From NCBI RefSeq assembly GCF_026210795.1, contig NC_089453.1:436501-500500 (forward strand): a stretch of 64,000 bases of DNA, in the 5' to 3' direction. Source of the stretch: Rhizophagus irregularis (taxonomy: Eukaryota; Glomeromycota; Glomeromycetes; Glomerales; Glomeraceae). The notes under the pieces are model-generated. The model saw only the letters and a list, made by a program, of their open reading frames with translations. It was not told the origin of the DNA and searched no databases. Below, in pieces: positions 21,430-34,392 of this stretch. The position numbers were made by a program, and so were the translations under genes. Every line of letters starts with the position of its first letter. Within the stretch, counting starts at the first letter, position 1.

Positions 21430-23443
21430 ATGTATAAAAGAGGAAATGAGACTCAAGAGATAAACCAAAAATACGCTTTGCAGTGTTTTAATGAAGCAAA
21501 AGATGCTTTAAAGAATAACGAGCTTGCAAAAGCACAAGAACTACTTACGAAAGTTTGTTAAATAATTATTTTTATCTTTTGATTTATTCTTGTCTAATTA
21601 ATTCGGTTTTAATTTTTTAACTCAAGGCAATTAATTTGGTACCGACTTGTATCCCATTCTACGACTATCGCGCCTCAACGTTGGAAAAACTTGGCCAATT
21701 AGATGATGCATTACGAGACGCGTTGTCCATGATTAAATTGGACAAAACTGCAGTAAAAGTAATTATTAATTGTGGACGAATTTATCTAAATATTAAGTTA
21801 GGATCAAGATTTTACTTCATTTTTTTTAGGCTTATCTTCGTACTGGCAAAGTTTATAGATTACTGAATCAGGCAGATAAGGCAATCAAAATTTACAATAT
21901 TGGATTATCACATGTTAAAATCAAAGACCAATATTATAAGGTAACATTTTATTTCGAGTTATCACCAATATAATCAGAGTCTCACTAACTTTACTTAATA
22001 CAGTTGCTACAAAAACAGAGTGAAGAATTACAAAACAAATTTCTTGTAAGTTTGGTATTTTGATAATAAAAGAATCAAATATGTAAGATTATTACTCACC
22101 ATTAAACATCCTTTAAGAAGTCTGATTCCTCTAAAACATGTGACATGATGCGCTTTCTTCCGCCCGAACTTAGAGATGATGTTTTGAAGAGACTTCCGTT
22201 TGCAAGTCTTTGCAAAGCTACAGCCGTGTCCAAAACTTGGCGGAATTATATCCTTTCGTCAGAAGTTTTATGGCGTGATATAAATTTTGAGAGACCACTT
22301 CGTAATACTAATGCTCTTGATGACCAGACAATCCGCGTTTACGCTAAACGAGGTGGAAGACGCCTTAGAAAATTGATTTGTGGTGATTCTCCAAAAGTAA
22401 CAGATAAAGCATTGTTGGCTCTTAGAGAAATTCCGTGTGACCGCTTACAGTGCATAATTCTGTCAGACTCAAATATTTCTGATGAGAACATAAGAGCGTT
22501 TGTCAAGACGATTGGTTTAAATTTGAATACAATTGATTTTTCAAAATCGGACATCACTAATATGACATTATCTGTCATATTATCGAGATGTAGGCACCTG
22601 GAATCTTTAAATCTATCGTTCTGTAATAGTCTAACCACAGAGGCGTTCAATCCAGCAATTGTGGATAATAAGGCTTCAAAACTGAATGATATCAACTTAC
22701 AATGTTGTGACCAAGTAATGGGAAATGTGATCGATTATTTTAATATCTTATTTCCGAAGCTTGTTCGACTTGATTTAGCTGGAATTAGTGGATTAACCAC
22801 CAAGTCTTTGGATAATATGAAAAATTTTGTAAGTTTGAAATTCTTACGGATAAGAGGTGATTTACCGACGGAAGAATATCTTACATTAGATGATGCTTTT
22901 GAGACATTTGCTAGAAATTGCATACATTTATGCACCTTTAGCTTGAATGAATGTCAAAGTTTAACGGACAGTTGTATCCGAAAACTGGTTCAATCATGCA
23001 GTAAATTGAAAGAACTCGACATTATGTCGAATAATTATTTGACGGATGTGACAATGCAACTTATTGGAAATTACTGCAAACAGTTAAGGGTACTATATAT
23101 TGGAAAATCTCCAGGAATTACCGATGCTGGCGTTATAAATGTCATAAAGTCAGATTGTGGGCCTTTATTGGAAGTGATTGATTTACGAAGAAATTCAAAC
23201 ATTACCGATGAAACCTTAAAAGAAATGGGTTCGCATTGCAGAAGTTTAAGGGAAGTTAACTTCACATGGTGTAAAAACGTGACTGGAAGTGGTGTTGGAG
23301 CTTTGGTCAGACAATGTGGTAGTACTTTGAAACATTTGGTCTTGCAAGAATGTTATAATGTTGCCCCTGATGCGATAGAATATGCAAGAAAGATTCTTGG
23401 AAAAAACGGTATTGTTAGTTATGAGTTTCGGGGAAAGTTTTAA
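21430..23443 (+). CDS. TPR / F-box / leucine-rich-repeat protein (Pof3/Dia2-like)
   Basis: Five exons (21430-21552, 21627-21758, 21830-21940, 22004-22045, 22118-23443), all phase 0, 577 aa. The first 130 residues form about three TPR-like helical pairs (ALQCFNEAKDALKNNELAKA, YDYRASTLEKLGQLDDAL, YLRTGKVYRLLNQADKAI). Next an F-box (FLPPELRDDVLKRLPFASL ... WRNYI), then about ten leucine-rich repeats of the LxxLDLxxCxxLTD type to the C terminus. The TPR-F-box-LRR order is that of fission-yeast Pof3 and budding-yeast Dia2, SCF ubiquitin-ligase receptors linked to genome stability and replisome disassembly. Assignment rests on architecture; Glomeromycotina have many F-box/LRR proteins but few with N-terminal TPRs. 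Confidence 0.85.
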
Positions 23444-23740
23444 TTGTTAATAAATGCGCATGATATTTTTTATATGCTTTTATAAAATTGAAGACACGTT
23501 TAACACGTGAATTATGCACGCGTGAATTATGTTTTCACTACTTGATTAATCTAACTAGAAACACGTGCCAAATTGATATGTGCTTATGAAATGCTTTTTT
23601 TCCATTTAAAGTTAACAATGTTCAAATTTGTGTGGCATGCGAAGATCAGCCGACGATCATAAATATTACGTATCATTGGCTTCGAGGTTATAGAGGTTAT
23701 ATAAAGACGAGAAATTTTCGCGCGTTTTCTTATTGAAAAA

Positions 23741-24992
23741 ATGACTTCAATAGCTAGAAAAGTTTGGTCAGTCCCAACCAAAGGTACATTTGAAAATTTA
23801 GTACTGGAAGATGATTTACTTCCACCGCCCCCTCCAAAACACTTAAGGGTACAAGTGAAAAGTATAGGATTAAATTTTGCGGATATTTTTTCAATATTTG
23901 GCCTTTATTCTGCTACGCCCAAAGGAAAATTTATACCAGGATTAGAATTTAGTGGTATAATTGAAAGTGTAGGAGATGACCTGGAAGAAAGTGAATGGTT
24001 AGGTAAAAGAGTATATGGTGCTACAAGATTTGGTGGATTCGCTACTTTCTTGAACGTCAGTGAAGAATATGTTAAGAAAACTCCCGATAATTGGACAGAT
24101 CAACAGGCCGCTGCTTATGTGGTAAATAAAGAATAACTATGATTAATTAATTGTTATTATTTACTAATAAAAAAAAAAATTTTTTTTTAAAAAAATAGGT
24201 TCAAGCATTAACATCATTTTACGCTTTAACAGAATTAGGTGGAATTAGTGATAATAAAACAGTTTTGGTTCATTCAGCAGCAGGAGGATGTGGATTATTA
24301 GCACTTTCTATATGTTCAAAATACAAAAATGTTAAAGTTGTGGGTACAGTGGGTAAACCTTCTAAACTTGATTTACTTAATCAGAAATATGCAGCAAATG
24401 AAAATTTTACATTTATATTACGTGATCCTTCAAGTGATTTTGAAAAAAGATCGAAACAAGCTTTATTGGGAATAGGATTACAAGAACAAGATGGTTATGA
24501 TATTATTTTAGATAGTGTTATGGGCAAATGGTTTTGGCCAAATTATAATTTATTAGCTAAAGAAGGAAGATTGGTGTTGTTTGGTTCAGCTAGTTTCACT
24601 CCTACCGGTAATTTACATCCTATCTGGAATATTTTTGAATGGTTAAAACTAGGTTGGAAATACATTTGGAGACCTAAAATTGATCCAATGGAAATCATAC
24701 AAGAAAATAAATCGGTAATATTCGATTTTAAATAGTATATTAATATTTAATGTAATATTTTTTAACATTTATTTTATTTTATTTATTTAATTAGCTTCTT
24801 GGATTCAATTTAATTCATATTTATGAAAGAGCTGAAAGATTAAATCAAATTTTTAATAATATGCAAACTTTGCAATTAGAAGCTCCTCACGTTGGTCATG
24901 AATTTGAATTTGATCAGCTTGTTGAAGCTCTAACTTTACTTCAGTCTGGTAACACTGTTGGTAAAGTTGTACTTAATGTAAATTTTAATTGA
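23741..24992 (+). CDS. VAT-1-like zinc-independent quinone oxidoreductase (MDR family)
   Basis: Three exons (23741-24121, 24199-24714, 24795-24992), all phase 0, 364 aa. N-terminal GroES-like domain (VKSIGLNFADIFSIFGLY ... PGLEFSGIIESVG), no zinc ligands, then a Rossmann domain with NADPH loop HSAAGGCGLLALSIC and VGTVGKPSK. The 'GLNFADI', 'AALTSFYAL' and C-terminal GKVVLN signatures resemble VAT-1 and its fungal relatives rather than classical QOR. Likely an NADPH-dependent oxidoreductase; VAT-1 itself is membrane-associated, but no membrane segment is seen here. Last exon starts right after an AG in ATTTAATTAG. Confidence 0.85.
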
Positions 24993-25285
24993 GACTTTGA
25001 TTTAACTTCTAATAATAAATCTTTACATATCTATTTTTCTTTACCTTATAATTGTTTTGCAAGTATTTACATACTTTTTTTTGATAATAGCTATAAAAAC
25101 AATTAATTAACTACGAATAATCATTAGACATATATATATATAAAATGATTGTCCACAGGAAACTCACTAATATATTTTCTTGGGAGTTTCCGTCTACAAA
25201 AAAAGTAATAGTATTGAAACATAAGAAATTTTTTAAGTAAAAAAGTTCGTTTTTTTATCGATAACAAAGAAAAAAGCAAGTTTTT

Positions 25286-27418
25286 TTATCCGTTGCATTC
25301 GGTTTTGCGTCTCCAATACACTCGCTTTGATATACAAAGCAAGCTATGTTGTGGGTTAGTTTTATCAGCAACAATAACTCCAACAACATTCCATGTCATT
25401 TCCCTCAACTCTAAATCATCGCGGATCAATTCATCCAGGTTAGATCCTTGAAGAGGAAAGACTGTTGCTTCTTGGTCTTTGAAAATTGTTCGTGTTCCTA
25501 AATATGCATTTGTTGCTACAATAGCAAACCGATATTTTCTACGTTCAGCATGATATGATATCTCATACCTAATTAACAAATATTATTATTTATATATTTG
25601 TGTTTATCTTACTAAATATAATTCGATAAATATAATAAATGATTTTTTTGTTTACCGTTCTTCATCGTTTTCCAGATATAAGACGTTTGTCTCGAGCTGT
25701 TTTCGAAGTTCTTCTTCATCCGTCATCATGTGCTGATTATATTTATAGCTAAAACGGGAGAATAATAAATACGGATTATATTTATAGTTATGATAAACAA
25801 TAAAAATATATACCAAGGATCTCCTTCATTGTTAAAAACGAGAACGTATATATCGGACGGATTATCAGGAACTTCACTAAATGCTCGCTTTCTCATTTCG
25901 TGAAATCTTCGCAACCGTTCTTTTCTTCCTTTACCTCTGGATCGACCAATAGCTTCTCCCTTCTGTAAAGTTTTACATTATTACAGAATCATTTATCTTA
26001 ATGCAGGAATATAAAATCCTTACCTTCATCTTGCGAACACTTTCAATCTTATAACTAACGCCATGATGATTACCCCATGAGCGGCTTTTATATCCTTCAC
26101 GCACAGTTGAGGTATATTGGACTAATTTGGGCAAGACACGAATCGTAACACATAAATCATGATTGGGATAATTAGGAGTCCATTCAGATATAGACGGAGG
26201 AGGGGTATAGTGACCAGTATGGATGAGTACTTTAGAGTAAAAAAGTTGTCAAATTATTAAATAATCTAAATGACAAAAATTAAAATCAGATAAGTTAATA
26301 CCTGCTACAACATCAGAATCGTCACTATATACATCTGTGCCCCATAAAAAGTGCTTTCTAACTTTCTCATTAAACCAAGTCAAATACTTCGACTCAATCC
26401 ATATTTCTAATAGTCCGTTTTCATGAAATTCGAGTGGAGGCAAAATTTCCTTGGGATTATAGATTACATGGCCTAATTTGAATGATAATTTTAATAGAAA
26501 AAAACATATTTAAAATATTTAAGTTACTTTTTTACTCAGATCATTCTATTACTTAAAAACCAAAGAAAATATCATACCTAGATGGCGTTCCTCTCGACCT
26601 TCCATGTTTAAAGTTTCATCATTTTCAACAACTACTTGTGGTTCCATGAAGCTTGATTTATCATGATAATCATAACTATGCAGCTCATTGTCATACCCAT
26701 TTTCTTCCTCATCATGTTCTTCCTCATCATATTCACCTTCGTTTTCTCCTTCATTTTCGCCTTCAACTCCGTCATCCCCTTCGCTGTCATTGGATGCGAA
26801 ATTTTGATTAACATTTTCGATTCCACTCTGATCTTGATCTCTAACAATGTTATTTTCCCTTTCCATCCGTCGCTTTCTATGCATATTTTCAATTTCGCTC
26901 ATCCCCTCAATGATGGCCTGAGCTTCTTTGAGAGGTGTAGGTAATGAGGAAGATAATTCTTTGGTAGCAGGGCTCATACTTGGCGACGTACGATAATCGA
27001 GTGGACCAATTTCGTTGCTATTAGTATCAGCTCTCCTAGCAAATGGTTCTTCATTTGAAAGAATGGCTGAAACTGACATGGGATTAACTGGAGGCGCAGT
27101 TGGTTGAATAAAATTAGTTAAAGGAGGTAACGAACATAATGAATCAATCGAAGGTAACTCATGTGGTGGATTCAACAACATTGGTGAGTACGGAGGTAAA
27201 ATAAAGTTGTTATTATCGTGTATTGATGGAGGAAAAGCTGGTTTGTATGATGAGTAAGAGTTTGAGACATTTGGCGGTGGAAAAGCAGAGGAAATTGGAG
27301 GTAGAGTAAGTCTGATTCGTTTAGCTTGTGATTCAGACAAAGGGATGTTATTGGAGTCAGGTAAAGGTAAAGATGACTCTTCTAACAAAGGACGTTTATG
27401 CGTAGAAGAACGTTCCAT
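25286..27418 (-). CDS. RXT3: Rxt3-domain protein, Rpd3L histone deacetylase complex subunit
   Basis: Six exons (26578-27418, 26302-26472, 26024-26229, 25814-25962, 25656-25748, 25286-25568), phases consistent, 580 aa. The first 280 residues are low complexity: Pro/Ser-rich, then an acidic run (EGENEGENEGEYDEEEHDEE). The Rxt3 domain follows: LGHVIYNPKEILPPLE, ENGLLEIWI, FLWGTDVYSDDSDVVAVLIH, ITIRVLPKLVQYTS, SRSWGNHHGVSYKI. The GTDVYSDDSDVVA core is the family signature. Rxt3 is part of the large Rpd3/Sin3 deacetylase complex that represses transcription; its exact biochemical role is unclear. Divergent from the capping-protein gene across 424 bp. Sds3, another subunit of the same complex, lies about 5 kb away. 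Confidence 0.9.
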
Positions 27419-27842
27419 TTTTAAAGATATTTAGTGTCAATATCTTTTCAAATGAAACGAAGAAAATTTGATATTTGTAATTTGAGACTTCTAAATTGTC
27501 AAAGTGGATCACTATTAAACATTGGCTAAACAAAAAATTATTGATCAACATTGAAAATCAAATTTAAATGTACACCGACAACATACAATCGTATAAATGC
27601 TGATAACCGGATAAGGAAATGGTTACAAATTTATACTTTTATCAGATATTACGATAAATCAATCTAAAGCTTTATCATAAGTATGACAAAAAACGGCACC
27701 ATACCATTTTTTTTAATTTAAAAATGCGTCATTGTATGATATAATAAACAAATGGAATAGTATTGTGATAGTAAGAATGTGATAATGCGAAAATGTACTG
27801 ACATTCTTATCACTTAATGAAATCAAAATTTCTTTCTTAAAC
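27419..27842. promoter_or_regulatory. Divergent intergenic region, RXT3 and CAP alpha
   Basis: The 424 bp separating two start codons must hold both promoters. AT-rich with no motif I can name. Confidence 0.5.
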
Positions 27843-29360
27843 ATGGAAGAATTGAGGGATTTGAGTACGGAAGAAAAACTCAAAATCGTCACTAATTTCT
27901 TACTAAGTAGTCCACCTGGTGAAGCTGATGAAGTTTTCAACGGTAAGTCTTCTTAGTTTAAAAAAATAATTGGATGTGTGTGACGTATTTACTCTGTAAT
28001 TTTTTCATAAACATGAATGAAGGTTTTCATAAGTTCCAGTAGTTAGTCGGGAACTATAACTTGCATTCAGTTCTATAATAATTTTTTTTAGCATAATTTT
28101 AATTTTGGTTCGCTTCGGTGACTTTTTAAATTAAAGTTCTTTTTTTTCAAATAATTAAATTTAGCAATTTAATCAAATTGTTAAATCATCTTTATTACTT
28201 AGATGTTCGTGTTTTGATGGCCGATGACCCCGCACTTCAAACTGGAATTCTGGATGCCTTACGGGAATACAATACCGAACAGTATATCACTGTAAAACTT
28301 CCTGGTCAAGAAAATCAAGTAACTTCTTAACTTTTCAATTTACATAAATTCATTGGAAGTTCTTTATTCAGAACAAATAATTATTGCGACTCCAGGTTTT
28401 AGTATCTAAGTTCGGACAAATCGAAAATGATTTATATTTAGATCCGAAATCTCACCAAGCTTTCAGGTTTGATCATATGAATCGAGTAAGGTTATAATTC
28501 AATTAATATGCTGTAATTTTGTTGATCTATGCGTTATCAATGTCTAATTTATAAAAATTTGAATTATTGAGAGAGCTACAGAAGTTGAACCACGCCCTCC
28601 TGTTGAAGAAACCGAACCGCTTAGAACTGCGGTAGAAGCTGCTATTACAAATTATGTTGAAGACCATTTCAAGGATGGTGTATCAAGTGTTTATTCTACA
28701 GAGAATGGAACAATAACAATTGCTATTGTGGATAATAAATATAACTCATCTAATTTTTGGTATGTTATTTCTTAAGATTATAAGACCCTTGCAATTACTA
28801 AACTTCATATACTATTTATAGGAATGGTCGATGGCGTTCAACGTGGGTCGTAAATCCAGAATCTGGTAAATTGAAAGGGAACATAAAGGTGAACGTACAT
28901 TATTATGAAGATGGAAATGTTCAGTTGGATTCTAATAAAGATATTGAAGTTGAAACTTCAACAACTGCGGAGGTAAATATAAACTAAAATAGACGTTATA
29001 TACGTAAAATAACTAATTAAGTGTAATTGAATTTCTATAGAATCCAGCCGCTGCAGCAGCCGCGTATGTTAGATTAATTGGAAAAGCCGAGAATGAATAT
29101 CAAACAGCCGTTAATGAATCTTATATTGAATTATCAGAAAATACATTCAAAAGTTTGAGACGTTCTCTTCCATTGACGCGTCAAAAATTAGACTGGGATA
29201 AGGTCAGAACGATAATGTGATGTTTGATTATGTCTTTTATTGTTTATTAATTAAACGTCTTATTCTTTGTTTATGGTTTATCTAGATTTTGAATTACAAG
29301 ATTGGACAAGAACTTTCATTTACAAAGATTGCCGAGCCGGGTCCTACATCAAACAAGTAA
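27843..29360 (+). CDS. CAP1: F-actin-capping protein subunit alpha
   Basis: Seven exons (27843-27942, 28203-28318, 28396-28485, 28572-28759, 28822-28972, 29041-29202, 29286-29360), phases all consistent, 293 aa, close to the usual length. Recognisable CapZ-alpha stretches: KLKIVTNFLLSSPPGE near the N terminus, FDHMNR, VEDHFKDGVSSVYSTENG, NGRWRSTWVVNPESG, KVNVHYYEDGNVQLDSNKD, LRRSLPLTRQKLDWDK and the basic/hydrophobic C terminus ILNYKIGQEL (the 'tentacle' that touches the barbed end). With the beta subunit it caps actin filament barbed ends. Exon 4 begins AGAGCT after TTGAG; other nearby AGs would break the frame. Confidence 0.95.
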
Positions 29361-30103
29361 TAATGCATATTTCATAAAACATAATGATAAGTTATTGTTA
29401 AGTTGCAGGTTAATTAAAAAACATTTTATTTATTGTCTTATGTTTATGAAAATTTTTCGTGATTCATTGCTAAAAATATATAATAAATCTATTTCAATAA
29501 ACTAATTTCAGTTATTTATTAAAATTCTACATATTCTTGTTACATATATAATGCATAATTCTTCAATAAAATTCACCTTAAGAGTAAAAAGTTGGTTCAA
29601 CAAATGATAAGATCGAATTCGGAAAATTACCAAATCTAATTCTGATTTTAATCAGATAAAAGCACGTAGACTGTAAATATATAAAGTTTACAGCAAACTG
29701 TGCGATAAAAATATGTATAGGCATCATCAATTGAAGTAATCAGCTCTATTTCAAAACTATTCCGACTTTTTTTAGCTCCTTGCTTTGGATTGGTCCCATT
29801 AATCATTTTATTGTATTGTTTTTTCTTCATAAAAAGCTTTTTTTAAAAGAATTATTTAAAATTCATCAATAATGAAATTTTTATTCAAATTATTGTTGGT
29901 AATTTTTGGAAACCACATACATGAACTATTTCTTTTATGGAGTATTATATTAAGGAGGATTTATATGAATCATACAAGTTGTAAAAAGCAATTAAAAAGT
30001 AGAAAATTGAAATCAATTTAAATCAATTTTTTCACCATAGCATTTAGTTTAGTTTTTTTTAATAAATAGGCACATTTTGATTTATTTTCAATAAATTACA
30101 TTT

Positions 30104-30337
30104 TAAACATGTAAAAATACACTTATATTGTACTTAAATTCTAATTTAAGTATATAAGTATAATTTTTAAAGTACTTAGATAAAATACAAGTATATTAAA
30201 AATATATTTCAAGAGTATTTTAAGTATATTTTAGGTATAGTATAAGTATATTACAAATTAAAATTGATACTTATTTTAAGTATATTTTAATAAAATTTTA
30301 AGTATATTTTTAAGTATAAATATTTTTCATAAGGAAG
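30104..30337. mobile_element. TTAAGTATA-rich palindromic element
   Basis: Many copies of TTTTAAGTATATTTTA-like boxes in both orientations, with a left end AAACATGTAAAAATACACTT and a right end AAGTATAAATATTTTTCAT. Same family character as 12848-13070. Confidence 0.45.
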
Positions 30338-30627
30338 ATAATATAAAAATATTTAATCTAATTATAATATATCATATGATACAAATTATATGATACCAAT
30401 TATGAAATATATATACTAATTCTAATAAACAGTAGTATAAAGTTCAAAAATCAATTTTAAATATGATTTATATATATTCTAATAAATCTGCAGATAGTAA
30501 AAAAAATTGATAATACTTTGAAATAAATGAAGAAGGAAAAGAAATAGACTTTTTTGAGTAATGAAAATTACATGAAAAAAGTTTTTAATTTTGCATATAA
30601 ATATTTGGATATTTGTATAATACCCAT

Positions 30628-30811
30628 CCTATAAAAAATTTTATCCATTATTTCTATAAAAACTCTGTAAAAATAAGCCTTTCACAGATCCATTTATGGA
30701 AAATATAAATAAATTGATAAATTCTGTAATATAAGGTTATTAATTCTGAAAATATGAGCCTTTTACAGAAAAAAATGGAATATAATAAATGGATTGACTT
30801 TTTTTATAAAA
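30628..30811. mobile_element. CCTATAAAAAA-family MITE, CpG-erased copy
   Basis: Aligns over its whole length to 15178-15364. Ends CCTATAAAAAATTTT and GACTTTTTTTATA are inverted repeats. Nearly every CpG of the other copy is TpG or CpA here. Confidence 0.65.
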
Positions 30812-32418
30812 CTATTCTTTTTAAAACTACTTTTTTCAAATATTAATAATAACATTACTAATAAGTAAATAAATATTAATTAATTTAATTGAACAAATGC
30901 TTTTTTTAAAGTAAAATATAAATGTATTAGATAATATTTTGATTATTTTCTTTCTACTTGAATTTTAATTTTTGTAATATTGTAAATAATTAATAAATAA
31001 ATTAAAAATTTAAGTTTATGTATTAATTTATTTAATTTATTTGAATAAACTATATAATTATTCGTTCAGATAAATTTGTTGTTATTATTCAAATAAAATT
31101 ATTAACATTATATTTAAATACACTTTTTAAATTAATATAAATATTCAAATATATTTAAATATACAATTTCAAACACTAAATTATATATAGAAAATTTTAT
31201 AATCTTTATATTATATATTTAGATCCTATATATTATAATTTTATTTTTAGCTTTAATATTTACTAAAATACAATATAAAGTAATATAAATAATTTAAAAT
31301 TCTAATTAAAATTTTATTATAAGTTTTTGCATATTTTTAAACATTTAATATATATTAGTTTAGTCTAGTTACAGTAAATATACTTATTTTTTTATAATTA
31401 AAATTAAGTAAATTTAATATAAGTATCAACATAATTTTACCTAATATTATAATATTATATTAAAATAAATACTTAATAAATTACTAAATTTATTTATTCA
31501 ATTATTACTTTAAATAATATATTTTTGATAAAAATTAAATAAAACTTATATAAAAATGAAAAATATTTATAATTTACATATATTAAATATTCCAGTTAAT
31601 AGAAACTATTTACATAACTTTATAATAAAATCCAAATATTATTCAATAATTTAAGTATTAAACCATCTGTATATAATAATTTATTAAATAATCATATTAG
31701 AATCTGCATAAATAATTAATTTTTTATATAGCTTGTATTTTGCAATTAAAATTATAATACTGTATTAAAATTATAGTTTTGACTATAATTATAAATACTG
31801 TTCATATTTCTTATAATTTCTAATTCGTGATCATATATAAATTTAATATTTTTTTTTAGTAATCTGAGGAAAAGTAGGATTATACAAAAGGTGACTACTA
31901 TAGTGGATAAAAGTTAAATTTTTTTATGCTATGCTTGATGGACAACATCATGTGATTATCAGCAACAATAGTATTTTTAGTACTATTACCAGTTTATCCG
32001 TGTACTGGGTAACAGAAATTCATTTCCAAAATCAGTCATTTCCAAAACCTGTCATTTCCATGTATATATGGCATATATGCTAGTATCCAAACAAAAAAAA
32101 AAAACAATAAAATAATAGCTTTGCAGTTGTGCAAAAGAAAACATATAAAATACAAATATTATTTAACCCTCCCTACAAAAAAGACACATATTTGTCTTTT
32201 CAAGCATAATATTACAGATCCAAACATTTTTTTTTTGGGTTTTTTTTTGTCTTGTGAAAGCGAATACGATTATAATATATCTTCTATATTTAATCCCTAA
32301 CTGAAAAAGATGATGTATTATTACCTCTTCTCCAAAGTCCAATTTATTTCCTAAATTATTATATTCTATTATTATTATTATTTATATATATATAACAAAT
32401 GTTATGATAACGATTATA

Positions 32419-34392
32419 TTATTGATCTGAATCATTATCTTCTGTGCCTTCAGCAAGCCATCGATCAAGAATAGGATTTTTCGATGTATCTATAGATAAA
32501 TCTTTTGAACCCTCTCGTAGTGGTTCCCTAGGTCGTTCTCTAATCACTTCCCGAATTACTTGTTCCCTGGGAGCCTCTCTGTACAAACTGACTTCTTTTG
32601 ATGATAATATTCTGGGTAACTCTTTGGGTAACTCACTGCTATGAACCGTTTTAGGAACTTTGGACAACTCTCTTAAAGAAGCCTTAGGAAACTCTTTGGG
32701 TGCTAAAATAATAGGCGTTTCCCTACGTGTTTCCGAAACACTTTCTCGGTTAGAACTTCGACGAATTCGTTTTGCTCGAGGTTCTTTTTTCCGTCGAGAG
32801 GAGGAGATACTAACACTGGAAGTAGGTGGAATTATGTTAGGGTGTGAAGCCATGGGATGAAACTGGGAAGATGAAGAAATTTGTAGTGGCTGTGGTGGCG
32901 GTAGTTGCGGTCTTATTGGTTTCCGCAATTGCATTGCCATTAAATCCTCTGCCATTTCTTCTTCATTGGTCCCTGTCGGATGGAAACGTATAGAAATAGC
33001 AAAATAATGGTTAAGGATAATTGCAAACAACAAATAGAATTTATTAGATTAAAGAATGGGTTATGATAATAAAGGATATTTAAATTGAATAATTGACTAT
33101 ATTGAATGTCAATATTAGTTTTCGGTGAACGTGGTTGGCCATTTTGTAATCTGCTATAAACCGGTGAAGATATACGAACATCTGATCCTTTATTAACTAC
33201 TTTATAATTTGGATCGAATGGTGTTCCTTCTATTTTTTTCATCACCAAATCCAGTAGATTATCCTCAGGTTCTGACGTTAAATAGGAGCAAAAAGATTTT
33301 AAAAATGAAATAGACACAAGAGCAACATTAATTTTACGAAAAAAAAAAGAAATACTTACTCTTATAATACTCCCTCTTAAGTTGACTTTTTTTCATTTCT
33401 AGCTCTTCTATCATCATTGTCCTCAGTCTATGTCTGTCGTTCTACATTATATAAAATATAAGAATAAAATACTAAATTATACAAAGAATACTGGTTGTGA
33501 CTTAAAAATACTTACCAAAAATTCGTCCCGTATCTGTTTTTCCTGTGCAGCGAATACAGTTTCTATTGCATTTTTATGGTGGTCCCGGCGTTTTTCGGCT
33601 CTTAATGTAAGAGCCCTATGTTTCTCTTCAATATCATCCATCTGTTTTGATAATGTTGGATGAAGACCTTCTTGAATTGCGCTATTCTCTTCGTCGAGAT
33701 CATTTAACCTTGAAAAATATACCCTATATGATAAAAAAAAAAGTTTTAAATAAACGTACATATTTATGTATTGTCTGAACTATGTGTTTAAAGAGAGAAT
33801 TTTCTTTTTTTTTACCTTTCTTTTAGTGACTTGAATTGAATAACAATTTCGTCCGCACGCCGCTTTTGAGTTCTATAGGTGCGTTTCAAGTTTATGGCGT
33901 CCTCGTCATCTGAGGAATGACTGTCGAAAAGAATTTCAGTATCTTCTGTACATATGAATTATAATATTATGTTAATAAACTAAAAATGCTTACAAAACAA
34001 TAAGTTCAACGAATATTACCCATATGTTCCTTTTGTAATATAGAGCGTCGAGTCATAACACCATCGCTTTTATTGTTGTGGCAAGAGCGGGTGCTTGTTC
34101 GTGAAGAAGCTTTACGGTGAGTTGCTTCCCGCGCGGATTCAACAGAACTTGCACGCGTCGTTGAAGGGGAACCAGTAGACGAAGGTGTAACAGCGTTAGG
34201 ATAGGACCTCAAACGTTGCTTAACCGCATAGTCACCTTTAACGAAAAAAAGAGTAAAAGGTTAAGGGTTATTAAAGGGAGTTTTTTTTTGTAATAAAAAC
34301 TTTTTAATTCTTATACCGTTAGTATGTGCTGTTTTTGTTGAAGCTCGTGTTGTCGGCCTCTCAGGAGCTTTGCGAGACTTTGAAGCCGGCAT
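32419..34392 (-). CDS. SDS3: Sds3-like protein, Sin3/Rpd3L histone deacetylase complex subunit
   Basis: Seven exons: 34317-34392, 34020-34235, 33816-33945, 33516-33723, 33360-33441, about 33098-33271, 32419-32972; roughly 479 aa. The exon 6 donor is uncertain: GTCAAT at 33097 fits, but two upstream GTs also keep frame. Start chosen at 34392 (AAAATGCC context); an in-frame ATG lies at 34420. After a Ser/Thr/Arg-rich N terminus comes the Sds3 coiled-coil domain: YRTQKRRADEIVIQFKSLKE, LNDLDEENSAIQEGLHP, EEKHRALTLRAEKRRDHH, EKQIRDEFLNDRHRLR. In yeast Sds3 and mammalian SDS3/BRMS1 this region dimerises and binds Sin3, holding the deacetylase together. The C terminus is basic and Pro/Arg/Glu-rich. 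Confidence 0.88.

Larger units (their letters stand above)
29361..32418. other. 3-kb very AT-rich repeat region, no gene seen
   Basis: Separates the convergent ends of CAP alpha and SDS3. It holds a TTAAGTATA palindromic element (30104-30337), a CpG-depleted MITE copy (30628-30811) and about 1.1 kb (30830-31860) of almost pure A/T with scarcely any CpG. A 60-codon minus frame near 29648-29830 has no recognisable feature. Confidence 0.6.

Noticed and set aside
26632-26944. Overlapping frames over the acidic part of RXT3
   Set aside because: By-products of the GAA/GAG-rich coding run; the RXT3 frame continues through to the conserved domain.
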